In this document: positions 7,388-13,917 of the stretch, piece after piece
Layout: each line of letters begins with the position of its first letter
How positions within the stretch are numbered: position 1 is the stretch's first letter
Assembly (NCBI GenBank): GCA_029288115.1
Contig: JARFPV010000381.1
Location: 1 to 14,194 of the forward strand
Length of the DNA stretch: 14,194 nt
DNA from: Akkermansiaceae bacterium
GTDB lineage: Bacteria; Verrucomicrobiota; Verrucomicrobiia; Verrucomicrobiales; Akkermansiaceae
Direction of reading: 5' to 3'
Notes under the pieces: model-generated
Seen by the model: the letters and a program-made list of their open reading frames with translations, nothing else
Told to the model about the DNA's origin: nothing
Database searches by the model: none
Made by a program: the position numbers and the translations under genes

Positions 7388-8857
7388 ATGGGATGTTTGA
7401 CATGTGATGAGATGCGCCTGTTAGAAGAGCGTGCGTTTCAAAATGGTGCTACGCCGGAAGGCCTGATGGAAAAGGCGGGGATTGGCATTGCCCAAGCCAT
7501 TCTGAGGCATTTTCCTGTGCCAGGGGAAGCAATCGCGTGCATTGGCAGTGGCAATAATGGAGGTGATGCATTGGTCGCACTGAAGTATCTTGCCGATGCA
7601 GGCTGGGCCACCTCAGTGCGTTGTTGTGCGGATTTTAATAATCTACGTTCGTTGCCGAGAAAAAAGTGGCGCGAGCTTGAGGGTCTCGACCATGAGGGTT
7701 CATGTGCCAACCGTGGATCAAGGATCATATTGGATGGTTTGTTAGGAATTGGGGCAAGTGGCCCGCTGCGCGATCCTCTGGATGATGCTGCGGCCTGGAT
7801 GAATCATCAGCGGTGCCAGAAAGACACACATGTCATCTCGATGGATATTCCCTCCGGGATTAATGGTGATAGCGGCGAGCCATATGAAGGAGCGGTAATT
7901 GCCGATCTAACACTTACAGTGGGCGTGCCTAAACGTGGTCTACTAATGCCTGCTGCAGTAAATCACACAGGAAGTGTTGAGACCATTCCTCTGGAAGAGT
8001 TGCCGACCCCTACCGATGGCGATTTGTTTCTGAATGATGTTCACAGTCTAAAAGGGCTTTTGCCGAGGCGGGCTCATGATTTTCATAAGGGAAATGCAGG
8101 TCGCGTTGGTGTGCTTGCCGGATCGCGAGGAATGCTCGGTGCGGCTGTGCTGTGCTCAACGGCGGCATTACGTGCCGGAGCAGGATTGGTGACGCTTTTT
8201 TGTATGGAGGATATCTACCCCTTGCTCGCACCGATGCTACCTCCCGAAATCATGCTGAAACCGATCAGTTCACTGGGTGAAATCGAGGAGGGGGAATTTA
8301 ATGCTTTTGCGATCGGTCCTGGGCTGGGACTGGAAACTCCGGATGATTCTGAATTATTTGGTCTGCTGAGCCGGATTTCTGCTCCTGTGGTCATCGATGC
8401 AGACGGACTGAACCGAATTTCCCGCGATGGAGTGGGCCGTCATCTCCGATCCAGTATGGTTCTGACTCCGCACCCAGGTGAGATGCAGCGACTGTTTCCC
8501 GATTCCGCCGAGATGGATCGCCTGGAGGTCGTTAGGAAATTCAATCAGCGATTTCCGGATGTGTGTTTGCTTTTGAAAGGTGCCCACAGCCTGATCTCAC
8601 AGGAAGGATCCCCCATCTATGTAAACGGAACTGGCCACGCGGGCATGGCAGCTGGCGGTCAAGGCGATGTGCTGACTGGTGTGATCGCGGCACTTATGGG
8701 GCAGGGGGTCGTTGCAATGGATGCCTCTCGCATGGCTGCCTGGCTTTGCGGTAGATCCGCTGAGATGGCCATTACCCACGGATTGCAGTCCGCCGAATCG
8801 CTGCAGGCGAGCGATGTCATTAGTCACCTGGGTGGTGCATTTCGTGAACTCGGCTGA
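7388..8857 (+). CDS. nnr: Bifunctional NAD(P)HX epimerase / ADP-dependent NAD(P)HX dehydratase
   Basis: This 489-residue enzyme repairs hydrated NADH and NADPH: the N-terminal YjeF-type domain epimerises R- and S-NAD(P)HX, and the C-terminal ribokinase-like domain dehydrates the S form using ADP. The epimerase domain covers about residues 1-210 with the motif S-G-N-N-G-G-D-A-L-V (N-N-G-G-D at 56-60) and M-D-I-P-S-G-I-N-G-D. The dehydratase domain begins near residue 230 (H-K-G-N-A-G-R-V-G-V-L-A-G-S) and shows G-P-G-L-G, D-A-D-G-L-N at 337-342, L-T-P-H-P-G-E-M and the catalytic-loop segment A-G-G-Q-G-D-V-L-T-G, with D427 as the likely catalytic Asp. The usual form of that loop is T-G-G-S-G-D, so the A and Q are mild departures. 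The total length fits the fused bacterial enzyme. It is 37 nt after the coiled-coil gene. Confidence 0.96.
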   Translation: MGCLTCDEMRLLEERAFQNGATPEGLMEKAGIGIAQAILRHFPVPGEAIACIGSGNNGGDALVALKYLADAGWATSVRCCADFNNLRSLPRKKWRELEGLDHEGSCANRGSRIILDGLLGIGASGPLRDPLDDAAAWMNHQRCQKDTHVISMDIPSGINGDSGEPYEGAVIADLTLTVGVPKRGLLMPAAVNHTGSVETIPLEELPTPTDGDLFLNDVHSLKGLLPRRAHDFHKGNAGRVGVLAGSRGMLGAAVLCSTAALRAGAGLVTLFCMEDIYPLLAPMLPPEIMLKPISSLGEIEEGEFNAFAIGPGLGLETPDDSELFGLLSRISAPVVIDADGLNRISRDGVGRHLRSSMVLTPHPGEMQRLFPDSAEMDRLEVVRKFNQRFPDVCLLLKGAHSLISQEGSPIYVNGTGHAGMAAGGQGDVLTGVIAALMGQGVVAMDASRMAAWLCGRSAEMAITHGLQSAESLQASDVISHLGGAFRELG

Positions 8858-8907
8858 TAGATTGCTTGACCGTTCGTGAGTTTTCCCCCCACTCTTCCGT
8901 CCGCCCT

Positions 8908-9189
8908 ATGGCCAGTCCATCGACCAGTAAAAAATCCAAACCCAAGGCACAGAAGGATGTTCCTTGGAGCGTCTTGGTGCTCGATGATCCTGTGAATCTC
9001 ATGGGATACGTCACGATGGTGCTCAAGAGGGTGTTCGGTTACAATGAGGAGCGTGCCGCAACGCTGATGCTGGAGGTGCATACGACCGGCAGGTCGGTCG
9101 TCTGGACCGGTGCTAAGGAGAAGGCGGAGTTCTATGTCCAGCAGCTCCATAGCTGGCAGTTGAAGTCAACGATGGAAAAAGCTGTCTAG
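8908..9189 (+). CDS. clpS: ATP-dependent Clp protease adaptor ClpS, actinobacterial-type motif
   Basis: The 93-residue product delivers N-degron substrates to ClpA/ClpC-type unfoldases. After a disordered Lys-rich start, the core runs V-P-W-S-V-L-V-L-D-D-P-V-N-L-M-G-Y-V, then F-G-Y-N-E-E-R-A-A-T-L-M-L-E-V-H-T-T-G-R-S-V-V and ends at S-T-M-E-K. H58 corresponds to the substrate-binding His66 of E. coli ClpS and M32 to Met40. The E. coli N-D-D-Y-T-P-M loop is D-D-P-V-N-L-M here, the form typical of actinobacterial ClpS, so the residue equivalent to Asn34 is an Asp. The ATG at 8908 was chosen; an in-frame upstream codon near 8866 would add only an unrelated N-terminal stretch. It starts 50 nt after nnr and is followed after 11 nt by a DUF2017-like gene. 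Confidence 0.93.
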   Translation: MASPSTSKKSKPKAQKDVPWSVLVLDDPVNLMGYVTMVLKRVFGYNEERAATLMLEVHTTGRSVVWTGAKEKAEFYVQQLHSWQLKSTMEKAV

Positions 9190-9200
9190 TCACCCGTGTT

Positions 9201-9656
9201 ATGAATGTCATTCCTACCCTCGAAGGAGGTCTCTCCATCCAGCCTGAGACCGAGGCTGACTGGATGGTTCTGGAGACAATAGCATCGGATATCGGACGAC
9301 CCGCTCATCTTGCCGAGTCACTTGCTGATTTGATGGATAAGGAAAGCGATTGGGAGGAGCTTGTGGTGCCGGATCTGGAGCAAAATTTTAACGTGCAGTG
9401 TCGGTTTGTGCAGGCTGCCATTGAGGATGCCCGCAAGAACAACGGGCAGGCCGTATTCATCAAGGCGCACGATGCTGAGAAATGGTACGGCGCGATTAAC
9501 CAGGCGCGGCTTTCATTGCAGGCACGGTATGATCTTCATGGTGTGGAGGATTTTGAAGACGCCCCAGCGGAACTACGCAGCGCCCATTTCAGGGATCGTT
9601 TTTACCTGACGCTTCAGGGGCTTTTGTTGGAATACGTGATGGGTGAGAGTGAGTGA
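9201..9656 (+). CDS. DUF2017-like protein, partner of clpS
   Basis: This 151-residue acidic cytosolic protein has no signal peptide or membrane helix. The segment Q-A-V-F-I-K-A-H-D-A-E-K-W-Y-G-A-I-N-Q-A-R-L-S-L-Q-A-R-Y at about 88-115 closely resembles the A-W-L-x-A-L-N-D-L-R-L-A-L-G-x-R core of DUF2017 proteins, and the ending (F-Y-L-T-L-Q-G-L-L-L-E-Y-V) resembles the family's W-L-x-x-L-Q-x-x-L. DUF2017 genes are known to follow clpS in Actinobacteria, so the 11-nt spacing behind clpS strengthens the assignment. Its biochemical role is unknown; genomic context suggests a link with Clp-dependent proteolysis. I am fairly sure of the family by context and pattern but have no alignment score. 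Confidence 0.72.
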   Translation: MNVIPTLEGGLSIQPETEADWMVLETIASDIGRPAHLAESLADLMDKESDWEELVVPDLEQNFNVQCRFVQAAIEDARKNNGQAVFIKAHDAEKWYGAINQARLSLQARYDLHGVEDFEDAPAELRSAHFRDRFYLTLQGLLLEYVMGESE

Positions 9657-9667
9657 TCTCCGCACAC

Positions 9668-9708
9668 AAAAACACCCAGCATGCTGGCCCTGCAGCATAA
9701 CCGGGTGT
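9668..9708 (-). terminator. Intrinsic terminator of the thioredoxin-like gene
   Basis: Read on the minus strand, ACACCC (9708-9703) pairs with GGGTGT (9677-9672), and inside it ATGCTG (9698-9693) pairs with CAGCAT (9686-9681). The stem is followed by a run of T (complement of the A-run at 9668-9672). It lies about 25 nt beyond the stop codon of the 9734-10417 gene and faces the clpS-DUF2017 transcript, so it may partly terminate that side too. Confidence 0.8.
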
Positions 9709-9733
9709 GGTGAAATAATTGGGAGTGACTATC

Positions 9734-10417
9734 TTACTTGGTCAGTTCAGCAATCTTCTGGAAGCACTCTGCCTTGTCTGTGGCTAGCTTTTTGCCATCC
9801 TTGTCAATCAACACATAGAGGTTTGCCATACTATCACGGTTGAATTTCGACAGACCCGACTTACGTGCGTTCTTTGGTAGGACATGCGGCCATGGCATCT
9901 TGGCAGACTTCGCCCATTTAAGTGCAGCTTCCTCGCTTTGATCCATGCTGTAGTGGACCATTTCGACCTTATCGTTCCCTGCGATCTTGCTGTTGTATGA
10001 CTTCACTAACTGTGGAGCTCCTGAAACGCAAGGTGGTCACCAACTGGCGGTGAAGTAGATCAGATAATACTCGGGTTTTCCGCTCAGGGTGTGATCCTTG
10101 AACTTGTCACCATCAAGGACAGAAAGTTTGTCAGCAATCTTTTCCCCGATTTTACCGAGTTCGTCATTACTCTTCGGCTCTGGCTCTTTACTCGCTTCTG
10201 CCTTTTTCTCATCAAGCCATTTGCGGTCGGCTTCAGAAAGCATGGAAATTTTGAAACGGACTTTTTTGAATCCTTTGGTGACGGTGACGAACTCGTCCGT
10301 GTGGCTAACGTAATCGCCCTTGAAGGTCTTGTTGCCCTCTGCGCTCGTCCACGTTCGGGCATGGAGGGATCCGACCATCATTGCGGCGGCTATCGTGAGT
10401 GTGAGTGTCTTTTTCAT
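9734..10417 (-). CDS. Secreted SHD1-thioredoxin-like protein with in-frame TGA, candidate selenoprotein (UxxC)
   Basis: Two open frames in the same phase are joined by a single TGA at 10039-10037. Read through, they give one 227-residue protein. Residues 1-20 are a signal peptide (M-K-K-T-L ... S-L-H-A, cleavage before R-T-W). Residues 21-70 resemble the SHD1 domain common in PVC secreted proteins (R-T-W-T-S-A-E-G-N-K-T-F-K-G ... K-I-S-M-L-S-E-A-D-R-K-W-L). From about residue 115 a thioredoxin-like fold begins: Y-L-I-Y-F-T-A-S-W, then the TGA as residue 127, then P-P-C (C130), a helix and a C-terminal L-Y-V-L-I-D-K-D-G-K strand pair. The TGA replaces exactly the first redox cysteine of W-C-P-P-C. 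Conservation of frame and fold on both sides, and a SECIS-like hairpin after the TGA, favour selenocysteine insertion and a periplasmic thiol/selenol redox role. A nonsense mutation or sequence error is the alternative. The stop is TAA, followed by an intrinsic terminator. Confidence 0.72.
9999..10020 (-). promoter_or_regulatory. Candidate bacterial SECIS hairpin downstream of the in-frame TGA
   Basis: In the mRNA read on the minus strand, positions 10020-10012 pair with 10006-9999. C-A-C (10014-10012) pairs with G-U-G (10006-10004) under a five-nucleotide apical loop A-G-U-U-A (10011-10007). After one C-A mismatch, U-A, C-G, a G-U wobble and, past a bulged A, a G-C pair continue the stem. 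The loop begins 25 nt after the UGA and has a G as its second base followed by U, which fits the published general model of bacterial SECIS elements (guanine in the first two loop bases, loop about 16-37 nt from UGA). The stem is short and imperfect, found by eye without an energy calculation. Confidence 0.45.
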
Positions 10418-10541
10418 AAGTGGTTGTTAATACGACGTGATTCGATGTTCTGTTATTCCAAGAAACGTGGCTAGTGCGTGAAATTGTGCAGAAAAAGTCT
10501 GGGGTCTTGCAAATTTACTTTCCCTGAAGCAGGCTGCTGCC

Positions 10542-10564
10542 ACCCGATGAACGGGTTCTTTTTT
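10542..10564 (+). promoter_or_regulatory. Terminator-like hairpin immediately before hemL
   Basis: ACCCG (10542-10546) pairs with CGGGT (10552-10556) around ATGAA, followed by T-T-C-T-T-T-T-T-T ending right at the hemL ATG. There is no plus-strand gene just upstream that needs a terminator, so an attenuator or translational control element of the short hemL leader is possible. The stem is only 5 bp, so it may be weak. If translation started at the ATG at 10547, that codon would lie inside the loop. Confidence 0.35.
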
Positions 10565-11848
10565 ATGAAACAAGATCAGTCCCAGATATTATTCAAGCAG
10601 GCGAAGCAGATCATCCCCGGAGGAGTGAACTCCCCAGTGAGGGCGTTCCGGAATGTCGATGGCGAACCGTTTTTTGTACGCAAGGCTGAGGGCTGTATGA
10701 TCGAGGATGTGGATGGCAACCGGATGATCGATTATGTAGGCACATGGGGGCCAGCGATCCTAGGGCATGCGCCTGAGTGTGTTTTGGAGGCTGTGAATAC
10801 GGCAGCTCAAAATGGTGTGTCGTTCGGCATCCCCAATCCCTATGAGGTGGAGATGGCGGAGCTGATTGTCGACTGGGTGCCGTCGGTAGAAAAAGTCCGA
10901 ATGGTGAACTCGGGAACTGAGGCGACAATGAGTGCGGTGCGTTTGGCGCGCGGGTTTACCGGGCGTGATAAAGTAGTGAAGTTCGAAGGCTGCTACCACG
11001 GTCACGTGGATAGCCTGTTAGTCGCAGCAGGTTCAGGAGCACTTACTCACGGTGAGCCGGATTCTGCGGGGGTGCCTTCAGCGTTTGCCGCGGAGACAAT
11101 CATTCTTCCCTATAACGATTTGGATAAAGTGCAGGAGGTTTTTGCCGAAATTGGCGATCAGATTGCCGCCGTCATCGTGGAGAGCTACCCTGCGAATGCC
11201 GGGCTTATTTTTCCAAAGCAGGGCTACCTGCAAGGTCTGCGCGATGTGACAGCGGAGCACGGTGCGTTGTTTATTTTTGATGAAGTCATGACGGGGTTCC
11301 GTGTGGCGAAGGGAGGGGTGCAAGAACTTGAGGGTATCACGCCTGACCTAACAGCAATGGGTAAAGTGATTGGCGGTGGGTTGCCCGTTGGTGCATTCGG
11401 TGGACGTGCTGACATCATGGATTGTCTGGCGCCAGACGGTCCCGTCTATCAGGCCGGAACACTGAGTGGTAACCCACTTGCGATGGCTGCTGGCTTGGCG
11501 CAACTGCGTGAGATGGAACGCGTCGATGGCTATGGCAAACTAGAGAAGCTAGGTGCGCAACTTGAGGCGGGAATTCGCACGCTGCTCAGTGAAAAGGGAC
11601 TGGCTTATGGGTTTAATCGAGTTGGCTCGATGTTCTGCCTGTTCTTCACTGATGAGGAAATTGTGAACCTTGATTCCGTGATGACCGCCGATACGGCAGC
11701 ATTCAGGAAGTTCTTCACCTCAATGCTTGAGCAGGGGGTCTATGTGGCACCAAGCCCGTATGAAACGGGATTTATCAGCGTGGCGCATGGTGAGGAGGAA
11801 ATAGCTAGTACGCTGGAGGCGATGAGTCTGGCACTGGCCGTTATATAA
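10565..11848 (+). CDS. hemL: Glutamate-1-semialdehyde 2,1-aminomutase
   Basis: This 427-residue PLP enzyme converts glutamate-1-semialdehyde to 5-aminolevulinate, the second specific step of the C5 route to haem and other tetrapyrroles. The product has the family length (426 in E. coli). Signatures are [12 protein letters not shown] near 17-28, N-S-G-T-E-A (115-120), the F-E-G-C-Y-H-G-H segment near 140-147, F-D-E-V-M-T-G-F-R near 236-244, and [16 protein letters not shown], in which K267 forms the Schiff base with PLP. Residues following the I-V-E motif read S-Y-P-A-N-A-G where E. coli-type enzymes read P-V-A-G-N-M-G, a lineage variation. The start at 10565 puts the protein in register with relatives; upstream in-frame codons (10547 and 10478) would add unrelated residues. 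It diverges from the thioredoxin-like gene. Confidence 0.96.
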   Translation: MKQDQSQILFKQAKQIIPGGVNSPVRAFRNVDGEPFFVRKAEGCMIEDVDGNRMIDYVGTWGPAILGHAPECVLEAVNTAAQNGVSFGIPNPYEVEMAELIVDWVPSVEKVRMVNSGTEATMSAVRLARGFTGRDKVVKFEGCYHGHVDSLLVAAGSGALTHGEPDSAGVPSAFAAETIILPYNDLDKVQEVFAEIGDQIAAVIVESYPANAGLIFPKQGYLQGLRDVTAEHGALFIFDEVMTGFRVAKGGVQELEGITPDLTAMGKVIGGGLPVGAFGGRADIMDCLAPDGPVYQAGTLSGNPLAMAAGLAQLREMERVDGYGKLEKLGAQLEAGIRTLLSEKGLAYGFNRVGSMFCLFFTDEEIVNLDSVMTADTAAFRKFFTSMLEQGVYVAPSPYETGFISVAHGEEEIASTLEAMSLALAVI

Positions 11849-11910
11849 ATATCGAAATATTGTGACTAATCGCGGTTTCTATCCGTCTACCAAATTGGAA
11901 AAGAAACCCG

Positions 11911-11938
11911 TTGCCATTATGAGTAAATTTACTATAGT
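11911..11938 (+). promoter_or_regulatory. sigma70-type promoter of tRNA-Leu
   Basis: TTGCCA (11911-11916, 5 of 6 to the -35 consensus) and TATAGT (11933-11938, 5 of 6 to the -10 consensus) are separated by 16 nt. Transcription would start near 11945, a few bases before the mature 5' end of the tRNA. This is the best housekeeping promoter in the window. Confidence 0.75.
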
Positions 11939-11951
11939 CCGCCCATTCCAC

Positions 11952-12034
11952 GCCGGGATGGTGGAATTGGTAGACACGCTAGATTTAGGATCTAGTGCCC
12001 TTTGGGCGTGCAGGTTCGACCCCTGTTCCCGGTA
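11952..12034 (+). tRNA. tRNA-Leu (anticodon UAG)
   Basis: The 83-nt sequence folds as a class II tRNA. The acceptor GCCGGGA (11952-11958) pairs with TCCCGGT (12027-12033), with a G-U at the end, and A12034 is the discriminator base. The anticodon stem is CTAGA/TCTAG around loop TTTAGGA with anticodon TAG at 11986-11988, reading CUA and probably other CUN codons. The long variable arm (GCCC-TTT-GGGC) is characteristic of leucine tRNAs, and the T-arm has TTCGA between GCAGG and CCTGT. The 3' CCA is not encoded; the next bases are C and a run of seven T (12036-12042), which may help end transcription. Confidence 0.97.
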
Positions 12035-12071
12035 CTTTTTTTCCATATCAAATAACTAAACAACTAACCTC

Positions 12072-12272
12072 ATGGAAGAATTGAAAAAACAACTGATGGA
12101 AAAGCTAGGCCTCGACGAAGGCGTTAGCCAACAAGCAATCGATATGGTGCTCGGCTTTGTGAAAGATAAGCTGCCCGAAAACGTCCAGGGGTTCGTGGAT
12201 GCAGCGGCCAACGGTGAGATGCCTGACAGCGGTGATCTGCTCGATAAGGCGAAAGGCCTATTTGGCGGGTAG
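12072..12272 (+). CDS. Small helical protein of unknown function
   Basis: The 66-residue product (M-E-E-L-K-K-Q-L-M-E-K-L-G-L) appears all-helical and acidic, with a hydrophobic middle segment A-I-D-M-V-L-G-F-V-K-D-K-L-P and a C-terminal end G-L-F-G-G. The pattern (short helix bundle ending in a glycine-rich G-L-F-G) resembles DUF2267/DUF2780-like small proteins, but I cannot assign it to either. No signal peptide is present. Its ATG is 3 nt after a TAAC element with no Shine-Dalgarno sequence. It lies 37 nt after tRNA-Leu and is followed by a strong terminator, so it may share the tRNA promoter or have its own. Confidence 0.78.
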   Translation: MEELKKQLMEKLGLDEGVSQQAIDMVLGFVKDKLPENVQGFVDAAANGEMPDSGDLLDKAKGLFGG

Positions 12273-12292
12273 TCCCGATACAACCTTTTGAC

Positions 12293-12329
12293 ACGCGCGC
12301 CGAGCTATTGGCTGGTGCGCGTTTTTTTT
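12293..12329 (+). terminator. Intrinsic terminator after the small helical protein
   Basis: ACGCGC (12293-12298) pairs with GCGCGT (12317-12322), with GCC/GGT continuing the stem inward, followed by eight T (12322-12329). It lies 20 nt after the stop codon at 12272. Confidence 0.88.
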
Positions 12330-12344
12330 GCCTTCATTAAGGCA

Positions 12345-12361
12345 ATCCTGATAGTCAGGAT
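12345..12361. repeat. Perfect 7-bp inverted repeat upstream of the papain-like lipoprotein gene
   Basis: ATCCTGA (12345-12351) and TCAGGAT (12355-12361) flank TAG. It lies between the terminator at 12329 and the start at 12424 and has no T-run. It could be an operator for the downstream gene, but it is a single site and no regulator is recognised here. Confidence 0.35.
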
Positions 12362-12423
12362 AATTGATACCAAGACTGGAAAAAGAGTTTGCTCACTGCA
12401 AGCTCGCTGGTTAGGTAATCTGT

Positions 12424-13914
12424 GTGATTCAGCAACGACGCATTTGTGGAAAGAGAATAGTGGTTTGGATGTCCGGCGCCATGGTGGCGTTGGGGCTTTG
12501 CTCGTGCTCGATAATCAATGAATTGGGCACCCCTACAGAGGCATCTTCGCAGGGTTCTGTGGGCTCGTGTCACTCATTTGTGGTTGCCAGTATGTATGAG
12601 GAAAAACTTAAACGGGAAGGTCTCCAGCATGATCTCTCTGAAAAGGATCTTTTCCTGCGTGTCTATTTCCGGGGTCTGGACGAGAGGCAGGAAATTCTCA
12701 GACAATTGACAATGTCTGCTGATCGTCCACTGCCGTGGACGTTCCGGGAAGGTGCCACTCTTGACCGTGTGGCGGCTCAGGTCAAAAAGCATGGAGTGCT
12801 TAGTACAGCCGAGGATCCTTATTCTCGGGCATTCAAAGCGGGATTACCCATGCAGATGAACCAGTTTCGTAACGCAAGGGTGGAGGTGCACCGAAAGGCG
12901 AGCGCCATGAAACAACGTCTTGGTAGGCCTCTAACGCGTGCCGAGAAAGCATCGATCGTGGATGCTCAGTATGCCTTGCTTCAAAAACAAGGCGTGATCG
13001 ATGCTCTTCGGATCAAACAGGGGAATCGTGCCAATGTGCGTCGTTTTGCAGGAAACTTTACTTACAGGCAAGTGAATGCGGGCAGAAGCACGAGGAAGTT
13101 GCCTCACATCGTAAAACTTCTCGAGCAAGGGAGTGTGGGGGCCGGACTGGTGCAGTACCCTTGGACAAGCGGATCAAGACGCAGAGCCACCTCTGGACAC
13201 GCCGTTGTTCTCCGCGATTATGATCCTGACACGGGCGAATTTGTCGTCACCAACCCGTGGTGGTTGGGGTCGTTCGGATTCAAGCGGCACGACCGGATTG
13301 AGGCGAGGGAGTTCATGCGCTACTTGGATACCTATGGGTGGCTTCAGGACGTTCGCCCTGTGGCAATGCGCAAGTCCGGGCCCAGTGAGGTTGCCGCAGC
13401 AAGGATTGCCAAGGGCAAGCGCGTGGGCAGCAGATCGACGGCTTCCAAACCTGTTAGCAAGCCGTCGGGCACTGGTTTCTTCGCCAAACTCTTTGCCAAG
13501 CGTACTGCAACAGAAGCAGCCACCAAAACCATTGTAAAAGTCCCAGATCAGGAAGCAACCAAAGCAAAGACAACCAAAAAAACAACGGCTGTTGCAAAAA
13601 CGGACACTTCCAAAAAGAAGGGATTGCTGTATAAGTGGTTCAGCAAAAAACCAGCCAGAGCAACGACCGTGGCGAAGGCTAAGCCCGCCAGCGATGCTAC
13701 GAAAACAGCGCCAACCAAAAAGGCAACTCCAGCTACGGCGAAGCCGAAGAAAAAAGGCCTGCTGCACAAGCTCTTTAAAAAGTCTTCTAAGAAAAAAACC
13801 GTAGATACAAAGCCCGCGACACCCGCGAAGAAAAAGGTCGTGCCTGCCAAACCTCAGCAAAGTGCCGAACCGAAAGGGCTTTTATATAAGTGGTTCAAAA
13901 AGAAAAAATCCTAA
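12424..13914 (+). CDS. Predicted lipoprotein with papain-like cysteine protease core and repetitive basic tail
   Basis: The 496-residue product starts at a GTG; an in-frame TAG four codons earlier sets the limit, and M16 is an alternative start. A basic n-region and hydrophobic stretch end in L-C-S-C, giving a probable lipobox with C28 as the lipidated cysteine. The mature protein begins with S-Q-G-S-V-G-S-C-H-S-F, matching the Q-x(5)-C-x-x-F pattern of papain (C1) proteases, with Q43 and nucleophile C49. H259 (G-H-A-V-V-L-R-D-Y) and N277 (V-V-T-N-P-W-W) complete a catalytic set. The sequence between is helical and variable. Residues 340-496 are a Lys/Ala/Thr-rich tail with four related motifs at 349, 400, 445 and 485 (G-F-F-A-K-L-F, G-L-L-Y-K-W-F, G-L-L-H-K-L-F, G-L-L-Y-K-W-F). 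It is probably anchored at the cell envelope; substrate unknown. Confidence 0.72.
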   Translation: MIQQRRICGKRIVVWMSGAMVALGLCSCSIINELGTPTEASSQGSVGSCHSFVVASMYEEKLKREGLQHDLSEKDLFLRVYFRGLDERQEILRQLTMSADRPLPWTFREGATLDRVAAQVKKHGVLSTAEDPYSRAFKAGLPMQMNQFRNARVEVHRKASAMKQRLGRPLTRAEKASIVDAQYALLQKQGVIDALRIKQGNRANVRRFAGNFTYRQVNAGRSTRKLPHIVKLLEQGSVGAGLVQYPWTSGSRRRATSGHAVVLRDYDPDTGEFVVTNPWWLGSFGFKRHDRIEAREFMRYLDTYGWLQDVRPVAMRKSGPSEVAAARIAKGKRVGSRSTASKPVSKPSGTGFFAKLFAKRTATEAATKTIVKVPDQEATKAKTTKKTTAVAKTDTSKKKGLLYKWFSKKPARATTVAKAKPASDATKTAPTKKATPATAKPKKKGLLHKLFKKSSKKKTVDTKPATPAKKKVVPAKPQQSAEPKGLLYKWFKKKKS

Positions 13915-13917
13915 CAG

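Noticed and set aside
9734..10006. Treating the minus-strand ORFs 9734-10006 and 10037-10417 as two separate genes
   Set aside because: They are in the same frame, separated only by one TGA, the downstream part lacks a start with any support, and together they form one thioredoxin-like domain.
10037..10039. TGA read as Trp or as a general recoded sense codon
   Set aside because: TGA clearly ends several other genes in this window, and the preceding residue is already the motif's Trp; the position calls for Cys or Sec.
10091..10474. Plus-strand ORF of 127 residues opposite the thioredoxin-like gene
   Set aside because: It is antisense to the signal peptide and SHD1-like coding region and has no recognisable domain.
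10478..10564. N-terminal extension of HemL from the first in-frame start
   Set aside because: The added 29 residues match nothing in the family, which begins shortly before the I-P-G-G-V-N-S-P motif; the hairpin and T-run lie there instead.
11862..12059. Plus-strand ORF of 65 residues
   Set aside because: It overlaps the promoter and the whole tRNA-Leu gene, which explain the sequence.
12364..12392. Promoter for the papain-like lipoprotein gene (TTGATA plus 17 nt)
   Set aside because: The -10 position reads GTTTGC, which does not resemble TATAAT.
13174..13860. Long minus-strand ORF of 228 residues
   Set aside because: It is antisense to the protease domain and Lys-rich tail; its Phe/Cys/Leu-rich composition is what the complement of Lys/Ala codons gives.
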